From positions 62,501 to 107,944 of the forward strand of contig CAUYUJ010000897.1 in the NCBI GenBank assembly GCA_963575745.1: 45,444 nt of DNA. Reading direction: 5' to 3'. Of the stretch, positions 20,777 to 29,747 are shown in pieces. The notes under the pieces are model-generated. The model did not search any database. It was given only the letters and a program-made list of their open reading frames with translations, and had not been told where the DNA came from. Source of the stretch: Prorocentrum cordatum (lineage: Eukaryota; Sar; Dinophyceae; Prorocentrales; Prorocentraceae). Every line of letters begins with the position of its first letter. The first letter of the stretch is position 1. Made by a program: the position numbers and the translations under genes.

Positions 20777-21949
20777 TCGCTCGCCGCCGAGTTTCAGCAT
20801 CAGACAAATTTGGCAACTGCTGGGCACGGGGCCCGCGCGCCCACCGAGCGTCGCTATCAATTGTCCACGAGGGGGCAACGGGGTTTAAACAAAAAAAACA
20901 TACGCAGAATTTTGTCCACGTTCAAGAATGCATTCCTGTTGTATGCTCGGTGCACTTTCAATGTATTTTCTGGTGCGTTTTCTGTTCATGTTCAGTGCGT
21001 CTTCCGTGCGTTTGTGCTCTCAACTGTACTCCCGGGTAGGACTTCCAATCCCAGTGGGGACCCTGGAACTGGATTGATTCCTGTTGTTCTCATTCCCACG
21101 CGGCCCCCCCACTATTCCCAGGTGCGCGGGCTTTCTCGGAACCCCCATGATGCAACAGGGGCGGTCTGGGGCATGCTCGGTGCATGTTCTGTGTGCTTTC
21201 AGTGAATCGTCGGTGCATTCTCGGTGCACGCTCGGAGTCTACTTTGTGTGTCTGTCGTGTACGTCTGGCGCCATGTCGCGCGCACCTTCGATTTCCACGG
21301 GCAAGTGCTGCCCAGGGCAGCCGCCCACGCGCGCGCAAGGGGAAGGGCGCCGAGACATTGCCAGATCTTCGGGCGGCAGAGCGCCGCTCCACCACATTTA
21401 AGAGCTTGCTTTCTTTTATGTTTTTTTTTGGGGGGAGGAAGAAGAGGAGAACGCAGCCACCTGACAGCCTGCAGATGATGATCGGAGAAGCCTCACGAGC
21501 CGTCTCTTGCCGCCTCTACAGGCGCGCAGCTGAAGCCATCATGTCTGGAACGGGGGGCGCGAAGCGTCAGGGTCCCCCCCACCCCCGCCGACACACTTCT
21601 GCGGGGCCCTCTCCGGGACCCGCGGGCCCCTCCCCCCCCAAACCCCTGGCGCAAGGGGGGGGGGGGTTCTGGAACCGGGCGGCCCCCTCCCCCCACGCGC
21701 GCCGAAGCAGACGGGTACGGCTTGGAACTGGGAAGCCCGCCCCCCCCCCCCCAGCTCGGGAGCGGCCAAGAAGGGGGTGTCCAAGAGAAGGGGTGCAAAT
21801 CATGACCGGCGGCATGTGCGCGGCCCAGCGGGGGGGCCGGGGACGTAATGAAATGAGAAGAGGCGCCATGAGATCTGGGGAAATATCATGGCCCACGCCA
21901 TGATATCCACCCCCCCTAGTCATCACCCCACTCTTTTCCGCCCCCGCCC
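20777..21949. other. Intergenic: degenerate TCGGTGCA-type repeats and G runs
   Basis: 20930-21260 has loosely repeated GTGC(A/G)TTTTCTG/CTCGGTGCA words. 21550-21780 has long G/C runs. ORFs reflect composition. Nothing supported as a gene. Confidence 0.45.
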
Positions 21950-21954
21950 CAGCG

Positions 21955-22142
21955 TGCCAGCAAACGAGGATGACGACGCCGCCGCGGGTGACGGTGACGA
22001 CGGACGGCGACGCAAAGACGACGAAAACGACGGCCTCGCCGACGACCGCGACGGATGACGACAATCGGCGGCCGACGACCGACGCCCGACGACGACGACA
22101 ACGGCGCCGAGGATGACGAACACGACGACGACGACGACGACG
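21955..22142. repeat. (CGA)n-rich microsatellite
   Basis: CGACGACGA-type repeats, imperfect, densest at 22080-22142. ORFs through it are Arg/Ser/Asp homopolymers. Confidence 0.85.
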
Positions 22143-22547
22143 AGTAAGAATAACGACGAGACCCACGCACACGACGATTCTTTTACGCGGCACCAGGACC
22201 AAACGAGCCAGCACAGCGTTCAAGAAAAAACATGGTCCGCCGCAGGGAGCCGAATCTCTCGTGAGTCCCCGCTCGTGGGGCCACGTCTCGCGGGTGCTGA
22301 CACAGGGGGGCTGCGTCGCGCTGCCACGAGACGCTCCGAGGAGGCATTTAATTCGTCAAACAAAAGCGCACACGACGATGCCGACGATGACGAGAGCAAC
22401 AACAAGAACGACGACGACAGCGGGCGAGACCGAAACGGGCGGCGGGTCGAGCGGGCAGGGCCCTCTCACGGGCGAGTCGGGGCGACATGCAGGCGGGAAG
22501 GCGTGCTTCCCACCAGTCCATGGGGCGGCACCTTGAAAGGGGCCCTG

Positions 22548-22695
22548 GGACACACAAGCAAATACACACAAATACACAGGACTCCCTGTATTTTCCCATG
22601 TCTTCTGGGTGTTTGTCTTCCCCCCCACTTCCCATATTTTCCCATATTGTCTGGGGAATCGACGATTAATTGTGTCTGTGTGTTTTTTCCTGAAC
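22548..22695 (+). repeat. ~150-bp dispersed repeat, copy 1
   Basis: Begins CTGGGACACACAAGC and ends near TGTGTCTGTGTG. Shares CCCATATTTTCCCATAT, TCTGGGGAATCGACGATTAA and TTTGTCTTCC with copies 2 and 3. Weak ACACACA/TGTGTGT terminal inverted repeats. No coding. Confidence 0.75.
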
Positions 22696-22907
22696 CTCAG
22701 CGGGGCGGGCGGGACACGAAGGCGGGAGGGCGTGCGCTCAGGGAGTCCAGCGGGCGGGAGCCCCGACGGGCGGACCGGGCCTGCGGGACACGAACAACAG
22801 GCAGGCGGGCGAGCCTGCAGACCATCCCAACAACTTGGACCCCTACCCGGCGGGTCGGGCGGGCGGGGCCCTCACGGCCGGGTCGAGCGGAGGGACATGA
22901 ATGAAGG

Positions 22908-23061
22908 GGAACTGGGACACACAAATAAATACACACAAATAAAAATACGCGCCATATTTTCCCATATTTTCTGGGTTTTTGTCTTCCTCCCCACTTCCCA
23001 TATTTTCCCATATCTTCTGGGGAATCGCCGATTAATTGTGTCTGTGTGTTTCTTCCTCTCC
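22908..23061 (+). repeat. ~150-bp dispersed repeat, copy 2, with 10-bp flanking duplication
   Basis: Same sequence as copy 1. The 10-mer TGAATGAAGG lies immediately at each side (22898-22907 and 23062-23071), as expected for a target-site duplication. Confidence 0.8.
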
Positions 23062-23252
23062 TGAATGAAGGTGGGCGGGCGGGCGCTGAAGCAGGCAAAC
23101 GGGCGGCACCTCCACGGGCGCGCCAGGCGGCATCGCAACGGGCGGGTCGCGCTCTGGCGGGGCCCCGGCGGGCCGGTCGGGCGAGCGAGTGCCCGACGGG
23201 CGGGTCGGGCGGGCGGGACAGTCAAAGCGGGCTCACGGGACATTCATGCAAG

Positions 23253-23257
23253 CGAAT

Positions 23258-23304
<47 letters not shown>

Positions 23305-23305
23305 T
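23253..23305. repeat. (GTC)n microsatellite, about 17 units
   Basis: Uninterrupted GTC run. ORFs read polyVal, polySer or polyArg/Asp. Confidence 0.95.
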
Positions 23306-23724
23306 TGTCATCCGTCGTCCGTCTTCGTCGGTTGGGGCGTCGCCATCGACCTTCGACGTCGTCGGCGGCGGCGCCGGGGGGCGGGGGGAGGCCCCCGGCT
23401 CCAGGCCACCGACCGGGCTCGCGGGGAGGGGGGGGCCTGGTTCTCCCGAACTCCTCCCGCCCGCCCTGGCGCACGGGGCCCCCCCCCCAGGCAGGCCCGC
23501 GCCGCGAGGCAATCGTGACGGGCGGCTTGTTGCATCTTTTGGGAGGCTCTGGGGGCCCTCCATCGGAGGCTCCCGGGCCGTAAAACAAAGACGCCTCGGG
23601 ACGAAGAGCCGGGTCCGGACTTCTGGGGGGGGCGCCCCGCGCTGCAAAGAGCAAGGCGTCGCATATGCCTGGGGCGCGGGAGAACCCCAGGGCCCAGACC
23701 CCCCCCCGTCCGCCGCGCGGGCCG

Positions 23725-23754
23725 CCCCCCCCCCCCCCCCCCCCCCCCCCCCCC
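23725..23754. repeat. 30-base poly-C tract
   Basis: An uninterrupted run of 30 C in GC-rich sequence. The opposite strand is G30. Confidence 0.95.
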
Positions 23755-23969
23755 TGCGCCCGTTGGGAGGGGGGGCGGGGCTCCCAGGTTTCTACTACCG
23801 CCTGCCCCCCCCGCCAAAGGGCAGTGAGAGGCGAGCATCCTGCAAGAACGTGCAGAGAGGCTTTATCTATCCTATGCTGCCAGCCAGCAGACGTGTTCTG
23901 CGCGATTGAGCTGAGAGGCGGTACGACAGTATCCAGTATGCGCACGCCAACAAAAATGCCAACGAGCCC

Positions 23970-24305
23970 ATGCCGACACGTACGCTGCAGTCTCGTCCTG
24001 CACGCATCCCACTGGCGAGATATATGCATGATGCATGTGTGCTCGTTCCAACTCCACGTGCCCCCCCGTCTCGTACGCGCAGGGGCTGCATGCAACGACG
24101 AACTCTCAAGAAATATGGAAGCGACCGCTGGCTCGAGGACACAAGCCCTGTGCTTGCCGCCACGCGCTGCACGAACCACAACAACACTATGCAACTCATT
24201 TCTGCTGCAGCTCGCCTTCGTCCTGTGGAGTCTTTGATCATGAGCTTCGGTACTCGCCTGAACTCCGCTACCGAGTCGACCCTTCCAGCGCCATTGCTGA
24301 TCTGA
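23970..24305 (+). CDS. ORF, 111 aa, unknown (possible exon)
   Basis: ATG at 23970, in a frame open from about 23906. Composition is even and protein-like: basic first half (RTLQSRPARIPLARYMHDA, RRGCMQRRTLKKYGSDRW), then LEDTSPVLAATRC and a Leu/Ser/Thr-rich end finishing in TGA. It sits between poly-C sequence and a (CT)n tract. No domain recognised. A competing plus frame overlaps but is Cys-rich and less regular. Confidence 0.35.
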   Translation: MPTRTLQSRPARIPLARYMHDACVLVPTPRAPPSRTRRGCMQRRTLKKYGSDRWLEDTSPVLAATRCTNHNNTMQLISAAARLRPVESLIMSFGTRLNSATESTLPAPLLI

Positions 24306-24423
24306 CAACGCCATTTTTGGGACATTTATCTGTCAAGGACACCCGCCCCCATTCCTGTTCCCGTGTGCCTGTTCCCACGTGCTTTCTCCCCTGTTGACTG
24401 TACCATGCCTCTCTAGCTGGCTC

Positions 24424-24540
24424 TCGCTCTCTCTCTCTCTCTCTCTCTCTTTTTTGTTCTCTCTCTCTCTCTCTCTCTCAACTTATCTCTTTATATATTT
24501 ATACAGCTCTGTCTCCTTCTCTCGGCTTCTCTCTCTCTCT
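24424..24540. repeat. (CT)n microsatellite
   Basis: Two CT runs separated by TTTTTTGTT and a short AT-rich island (TTTATATATTTATA). Confidence 0.95.
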
Positions 24541-24959
24541 ACATGTACACGTAGAAAACCATGTAATCAACAAGACACGTGCGGGAGACTTGCCAGCGTG
24601 GACCTCCAACAGTGACGACCGTGGACGCGGAAGCCGCGCGGCGCACGCGCGTGCGGTGCAGGCCGGGTGGTGCACGCTGTGCGGTGGCACCCCTGCGATG
24701 CAAGCCACCACGTCGTGCCGACGCTGTCGTGTAACCCTGTCGTGTAACCCTGTCGTGCCAAGGAGGTCGTGTAGCCCGTGTCTCTGCGAGGCAGCCCGCC
24801 CTGTCGTGCCAACGCCGCCGTGCAAACCATGTGGAGCGCAAGTCCTGTGGTGCATGCCTCGCGGGGCGCCCGCGAGGCGCCCACGGACGGCCCCCCTGCG
24901 CGGCGCCCCGGAAGCCCTCCCCCCCCCCCCTCCCCCCCCCCCGAGCCCCGAGCCCCGAG

Positions 24960-25375
24960 CGGTCCTTCCACAAGAAACCTTCCACAAGAAACTGAACCCT
25001 GAGATCCCAGGACGTCCCTCGATTTCTGGTGGGAGAGCGTCACGCCTTCCGTGGCGAAGCCATCGACCATCGAAACCCAGGAAACCCAGGGCACCCTGGA
25101 GGCGAGCAGGGTGCTTCTTGGCCTGGGCCCCCACTGTAGAGCCCAGAGCGGTCCCTGCTGCGAGCGCCCTGGCAGCACGCCGGGCGGCCGCGCCCGCGCC
25201 GCGCGCGGCGCGGAGCGCGAACGGCTTCGTGCGCTCGCGCCGCCTCTGTAGAGAGGACGAGGAGGAGGAGGGAGGAGGGAGGAGGGAGGAGGGAGGAGGG
25301 AGGAGGGAGGAGGGAGGAGGAGGAGGAGAAGGAGGAGGAGGAGGAGGAGGAGGAGGAGGAGGAGGAGGAGGATGC
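24960..25375 (+). repeat. GC-rich segmental repeat, copy 1, ending in (GGA)n
   Basis: Shares with copy 2 the words CCACAAGAAACTGAACCCTG, CCCAGGACGTCCCTCGATTT and GGGCACCCTGGAGGCGAGCA over about 300 bp, followed by a GGAGGGA/GGA tract. Very high identity to 25785-26170. Confidence 0.85.
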
Positions 25376-25784
25376 GGGGGATGGGGGACTACGAGGGCCA
25401 CCAGCAAGGCTACAAAGGCCACGGGCTGAGCTACGCGGGACACGAGCTGAGCAGCAAGGGCCTCCAGAAGAGCCACCAGCGCCACCAGCTGAACTACAAG
25501 GTCTACAAGCGGAGCCTCCAGAGGCCTCGCCACAGCTGCGAGGACCACCAGCCGAACTAATTACGGGGGCAACAAGCCGAGCTACGAAGGCCGCGAGCAG
25601 AACTCCGAGAGCCACCGGCTGAGCTACGTGGGCCACGAGAGGAGGACGAGGAGAGCGACGAGCAGGACGAGCCCATCTGCATCCCGCACGCCGCGCTCCA
25701 GGGGCTGGAACTCCTCAAAGCCATGGCCGCCGACGGGCAGGCAATCACAGAGGCCTTCGCCATCACAGTGGGGGGCCGACCACA
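25376..25784 (+). other. Spacer between segmental repeats; degenerate CACGAGCTGAGC-type repeat
   Basis: An imperfect periodic sequence (GAGCTACGCGGGACACGAGC and variants) gives a 62-residue Gly/His/Gln/Lys-rich ORF (25372-25560). Periodicity explains it, so no gene is called. Confidence 0.4.
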
Positions 25785-26172
25785 GGAAACCTTCCACAAG
25801 AAACTGAACCCTGAGATCCCAGGACGTCCCTCGATTTTTGGTGGGAGGGCGTCACGCCTTCCATGGCGAAGCCATCGACCATCGAAGCCCAAGAGACCCA
25901 GGGCACCCTGGAGGCGAGCAGGGTGCTTCTTGGCCTGGGCCCCCACTGTAGAGCCCCGAGCGGTCCCTGCTGCGAGCGCCCTGGCAGCACGCCGGGCGGC
26001 CGCGCGCGCGCCGCGCGCGGCGCGGAGCGCGAACGGCTTCGTGCGCTCGCGCCGCCTCTGGAGAGGACGAGGAGGAGGAGGGAGGGAGGAGGGAGGAGGG
26101 AGGAGGGAGGAGGGAGGAGGGAGGAGGGAGGAGGGAGGAGGGAGGAGGGAGGAGGGAGGAGGAGGAGGACGA
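25785..26172 (+). repeat. GC-rich segmental repeat, copy 2, ending in (GGAGGGA)n
   Basis: Near-identical to copy 1 through the CGGGCGGCCGCGC stretch and into a longer GGAGGGA array (26070-26172). Confidence 0.85.
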
Positions 26173-26414
26173 GGCATGGGCCCCCACTGCAGGGCCATCC
26201 CGAAACTCCCGAGCCCCGCGTACAGAGCAAGCCCCACGACGCGGTGGTGCTCATATAGGCAGGAGCGGCGACCGCCGCTACGAGGACGGGGGCGCGATAT
26301 CGGGTCCGCGCGCGCGGCCCCCTCGGGAGCCATCGAGGAGCGCTCTTTCTTGTCCGCCCGCGGCCTCTGCGAGGCGCACCGGAAAAGGGATACCTACGGT
26401 GGGGGCCGGTCCAC

Positions 26415-26590
26415 AAAGAGACCTGCCACGAGGAAGCCAACCCTGAGACCCCAGGACGTCCATGGTTTTTTGGTGTGAGAACGTCACGTGTTCCCTCGCA
26501 CAACCGTCGAACTCCCAGAAGCCCAGGGCACCCTGGAGGCAAGCAGGGTGTTTCTTGGCACGGGTCTCCACTGTACAGGCCAGCGATCCA
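26415..26590 (+). repeat. GC-rich segmental repeat, copy 3 (diverged, partial)
   Basis: Retains CCCAGGACGTCCATGG, AGGGCACCCTGGAGGC and AGCAGGGTGTTTCTTGGC in the same order as copies 1 and 2, but lacks the CGCG-rich part and the GGA tract. Confidence 0.7.
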
Positions 26591-26736
26591 TGCCTATCAA
26601 GGCCGCAGAACTCCTACGACGACAGGAGGAGGACGAGTGCGACGACGAGCACTGCGAGAGCGACGTGGAGCAGGAGGAACGCAACGAGAAGTACAACATC
26701 TGCTCCGACGAAGGCAAGTGGAACGCTGAGTACTAA
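26590..26736 (+). CDS. Small acidic ORF, 48 aa
   Basis: ATG at 26590 opens MPIKAAELLRRQEEDECDDE, then HCESDVEQEERNEKYNIC and SDEGKWNAEY before TAA. Very acidic and Cys-containing, with a non-repetitive coding look, and it begins where segmental repeat copy 3 ends. The frame is open upstream through the repeat, so it could also be an exon. Function unknown. Confidence 0.3.
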   Translation: MPIKAAELLRRQEEDECDDEHCESDVEQEERNEKYNICSDEGKWNAEY

Positions 26737-26774
26737 GACCTAGCATAGCAAACAAACGACGACTCTGGGGAATC

Positions 26775-26975
26775 ATGGCGAGACCGACCTGCCTGAAGCC
26801 AGGGAAGATTACGAAGTACTGCAGCGCAGCGGACAAGGGCATGACGTGCACGTGCCACGGCTATCACGCTACAGACAAGGTGCCCCGTGTACAATGTTGC
26901 CGCCAACTAGCCATCGCTCGGACGTCTATTTCCTGTTTTTTTTTCGGTTTCGTGCGTGGCTTTTTCGCCAAGTGA
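26775..26975 (+). CDS. Cys-rich ORF, 66 aa, whose 3' third lies in a TIR element
   Basis: A true ATG starts MARPTCLKPGKITKYC, then SAADKGMTCTCHGYHATDK. Five Cys and one His in the first 35 residues suggest a small metal-binding or secreted Cys-rich peptide, but no family fits. From 26907 the frame enters the TIR element described next, so the last ~20 residues (rich in Phe) come from the insertion. The original reading frame is probably interrupted. Confidence 0.3.
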   Translation: MARPTCLKPGKITKYCSAADKGMTCTCHGYHATDKVPRVQCCRQLAIARTSISCFFFGFVRGFFAK

Positions 26976-27035
26976 TCAAAAATGCTCCTCGATGGTCCTC
27001 GCCGAAGGAAAAATGCACGTCCGAGCGATGCCGAG
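26907..27035 (+). mobile_element. TIR element copy 1, 129 bp, with 16-bp flanking repeats
   Basis: Ends CATCGCTCGGACGT (26912) and ACGTCCGAGCGATG (27017) are 14-bp perfect inverted repeats. The flanks ACAATGTTGCCGCCAA (26891-26906) and ACAATGTCGCCGCCAA (27036-27051) are a 16-bp direct repeat with one mismatch. No coding capacity. Confidence 0.85.
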
Positions 27036-27174
27036 ACAATGTCGCCGCCAAGGTACTATGTCTACGACAGGTACACAGCTGCTACGGTTCAGTGGCCCCG
27101 CCGCTCCTCCCACTTCTCCCCCTCCCCCTCTGCGGCCTCGGGTGGTATTCGAGTGTCGGCGGCCTTCCCCTCCT

Positions 27175-27306
27175 GGCCATCGCTCGGACGTCCACTCCCT
27201 GTGCTTTTGTTCGGTTTCGTGCGTGGTTTTTTCGCCAAGTGATCCAGGATGCTCCTCGAGGATCCTCGCCGAAGGGAAAATGCACGCGTCCGAGCGATGC
27301 CAAGCA
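27175..27306 (+). mobile_element. TIR element copy 2, 132 bp, with 34-bp flanking repeats
   Basis: Same internal sequence as copy 1 (TTCGGTTTCGTGCGTGG, CGCCAAGTGATC, CCTCGCCGAAGG) and the same inverted ends. The flanks are a different 34-bp direct repeat (27141-27174 and 27307-27340, starting GGTGGTATTCGAGTGT) with one mismatch. Confidence 0.85.
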
Positions 27307-27340
27307 GGTGGTATTCGAGTGTGGGCGGCCTTCCCCTCCT

Positions 27341-27767
27341 TCCTCCCCCCCCTTCGGACGGGGCGGGCCCGCCCTGGACCCGGCCGCGCCCGCGCGCGTC
27401 GGGCGCCGGGCGCGCCCTGTGAGTGACGCCCGATGGCGTCACGTGAGTATCGGGGAGACGTAAGACCCGGGTACGGGGGACTCGGAAATCCCCGACGAAG
27501 TCGTCAAAAAAATGACGAGGCCGAGCCTGCATTTTGACGAGGCCTCCCGCTGCAGACATCCCACGAAACTCCTCCTCGTCAAAATCCGAGTCGCGGTCGT
27601 CAAAAAACGATGGCGAACCCGAGTCCCGGCAAACCCGGGTCTTACGCTCCCCCGAGAGTACGGAAGATGGGGAACGAGGGGGAGGGGGGCCGCGGGCTGC
27701 AACGCGCGCACGACTTCGCGCCCTCGTGCTGGCCAGTGGGTACTGGAGGGGAAGAATGAGGGGGCCC
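27341..27767. other. Intergenic: CGTCAAAA-type inverted words, no gene
   Basis: TTTTGACGAGG and CCTCGTCAAAA form a short inverted repeat at about 27531-27585. GTCGTCAAAAAA words recur. No coding frame convinced me. Confidence 0.4.
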
Positions 27768-27914
27768 TGGGACACACACACATAGATACACACAAATAAA
27801 AAGATTCCCCATATTTTCACATATCTTCTGGGATTTTGTCTTCCCGCCCAATTCCCATACTTTCCCATATTTTCTGGGGAATCGACGATTACTTGTGTCT
27901 GTGTTTTTTCCCCT
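27768..27914 (+). repeat. ~150-bp dispersed repeat, copy 3
   Basis: Same landmarks as copies 1 and 2 (CTGGGACACACACA, CCCATATTTTC, TCTGGGGAATCGACGATTA). The flanks share only AAGAAT, so a target duplication is uncertain. Confidence 0.75.
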
Positions 27915-28582
27915 CTTGAAAGAATACGATGGCCATGAGCGAGATTGAATGTGAACGCGGACGCGTCGGTGTCGATCTTGGTCGTCGTCCATTCGTCGAT
28001 CACCCTCGCGAATCGGCAACGGCCGGCAGGGACCCAATCGGCGACGGCCAACATGGAACATGACCAACATCGGCATCGATAAACTCCCGTCTGGTCATGG
28101 TGCCCGTGCTTTATCTCCCTCTCGAGCTGCGCACTCCCATGCCTAGAATGCCCAGTGCCCCCCGTGCCCAGGTTCTGCCTCAGGCCATCGCCGGAGCGGA
28201 AGTTCGACACCAGCACCTCCCGAGGCGGCGGGGGCGCGCCATCCAGTTCGGGTCGGAGCTGGCAGAGGAGACTGTAGATGAGCGCGCTGGGCACTTGAGA
28301 GAGGCACCCCCAAGAGGCCCCCCGAGAAGCCTTCGGGAGAGGCTCCCAAGAGGCCCCCCAAGAGACCCCAAGAACGGCGGCGGGCTCGCGCGAGGGCTGC
28401 CACATTCGCCGCCCCCTGTTACCTGCAAGAGGTGACTGATGATCAGGTCGTTGATGTGCTGCACAACAACCATGTGAGCCCTGCCAGAAGGTTCCCAATG
28501 GCCTCTGGCTCAGCCCGCAAACCCACCTCAGGTCTTCAAATTTCTTTTCCGCTCAAAATGGCTCAATGATGTCAAGAGCTTT
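27915..28582. other. Intergenic: nothing firm
   Basis: 28097-28435 has a Pro/Arg-rich plus frame and minus-strand counterparts, all shaped by CCAAGAGGCCCC-type repetition. No supported gene. Confidence 0.4.
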
Positions 28583-28810
28583 GTGGGCCCCAGAAACGGC
28601 AGGGCCGTGTTTTCACCGTTTCCAGAAAAATGTCCCTTAAAAATAAAAGCGGCAAACAAACGGCGACCGGAAACGGCAAAAAAACAGCTCCAGGATTGGA
28701 ACCGGAGCCGGAGCCGGCGACGGAACCGGTAAAAAAACGGCGTTGGAACCGGCACAAAAACGGCAAAACGGAATCGGTAAAAAAACGGCCCTGTCGTTTC
28801 CAGGGCCCAC
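28583..28810. mobile_element. TIR (MITE-like) element, 228 bp, 41-bp TIRs and 13-bp duplication
   Basis: The left end GTGGGCCCCAGAAACGGCAG and the right end read in reverse complement (GTGGGCCCTGGAAACGACAG) match over 41 bp at 35 positions. Direct repeats TGATGTCAAGAGC (28567-28579) and TGAGGTCAAGAGC (28811-28823) flank it. The inside is rich in AAACGGC and ACCGG words. Non-coding. Confidence 0.85.
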
Positions 28811-29747
28811 TGAGGTCAAGAGCACCTAAATTGCCCTCAAGACGGTCCAAGGTGGCCTCCAAGAGAGCGGTACGGCTCCAGTGGCCACAGGCGGGCCGAT
28901 GTTGCTCTAAGACGGCCCAGGATGGCCTCGAGGCGGCGCACGCAGCCCCCAAGAGGGCTCCCAGAGGCCTCCTACAGTCGGGGCGTTGACCTAAGGAACC
29001 CTAAATAAGGAACGAGGCCCCTGTTTTCCATAAGTTGAACTTCGATTTCCTATCGAAAGCCTAAGGAAAATCCAGGGCAAGCTGTGAAACACTTAAGGAA
29101 CGCGGAGCCCCTCCCCAACCAAAAGGGTTCCTTCTTCAGGGCCCCGACTGTAGGAGAGGCCGAATCCTCCTCCATTCTCTTTCTCCCCCAAGCGTTTCCC
29201 CAAAGGTCTCCACAACGGCTGTGGGGAACACATGGTTCAATCGCTTGGCCAAGCTTTGGCCCAACGCTTGGCGAGATCGGCACTGTACCGAAAGGCGGGG
29301 GGCAGCGGTGATTCGCCGCAGGCGTCTTCGATACTTCCAAGGGCCCCGGCAACTCAAGCAGGCGATCTGCAGCGATTTCCACAGCGCCTGGGTATCACCC
29401 GATAGGAGCATGGTGTCTGGTCTTGACTATGCCTGGACGCCTGGAGCAACAGTCAAGGAGTGCGGTTCCACGTGCAGCGGTGCCTCCAAGAAAACAACAC
29501 ATGTCCAGACTCACAGTTAGACGCTGCTGTAGTAAGGGAACGACCGATGCTGTCTGGGTCGGGCCATCGCTAAATCCACTGGACCGGTAAAGTTTGCATG
29601 GACGCCTGCTGGCTCTTCGGCTCAGGCTTGAAAAAGGAAGACTTGGTCGTGATCGGGCATGCCAGCGGTGCTTCGATCTGCGTCAGAAGATGTATCGAGA
29701 GAGACAGAGGGAGAGAGGATGATAATAATACTCAGATCGTGATAACT
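28811..29747. other. Intergenic: AAGAGGCCC-type degenerate repeats; one doubtful ORF
   Basis: 28820-28990 is a degenerate repeat. 29221-29520 (plus, GTG start) reads moderately protein-like (NTWFNRLAKLWPNAWRDRH) but overlaps comparable minus frames, and there are no supporting splice sites, so it is not called. Confidence 0.35.

Noticed and set aside
24299-24330. Relic dinoflagellate spliced-leader sequence
   Set aside because: CCATTTTTGG resembles part of the leader, but the surrounding bases do not match the remembered 22-nt consensus.
29221-29520. 99-residue plus-strand ORF with GTG start
   Set aside because: Moderately protein-like but overlapped by equally open minus frames, with no splice or start evidence.
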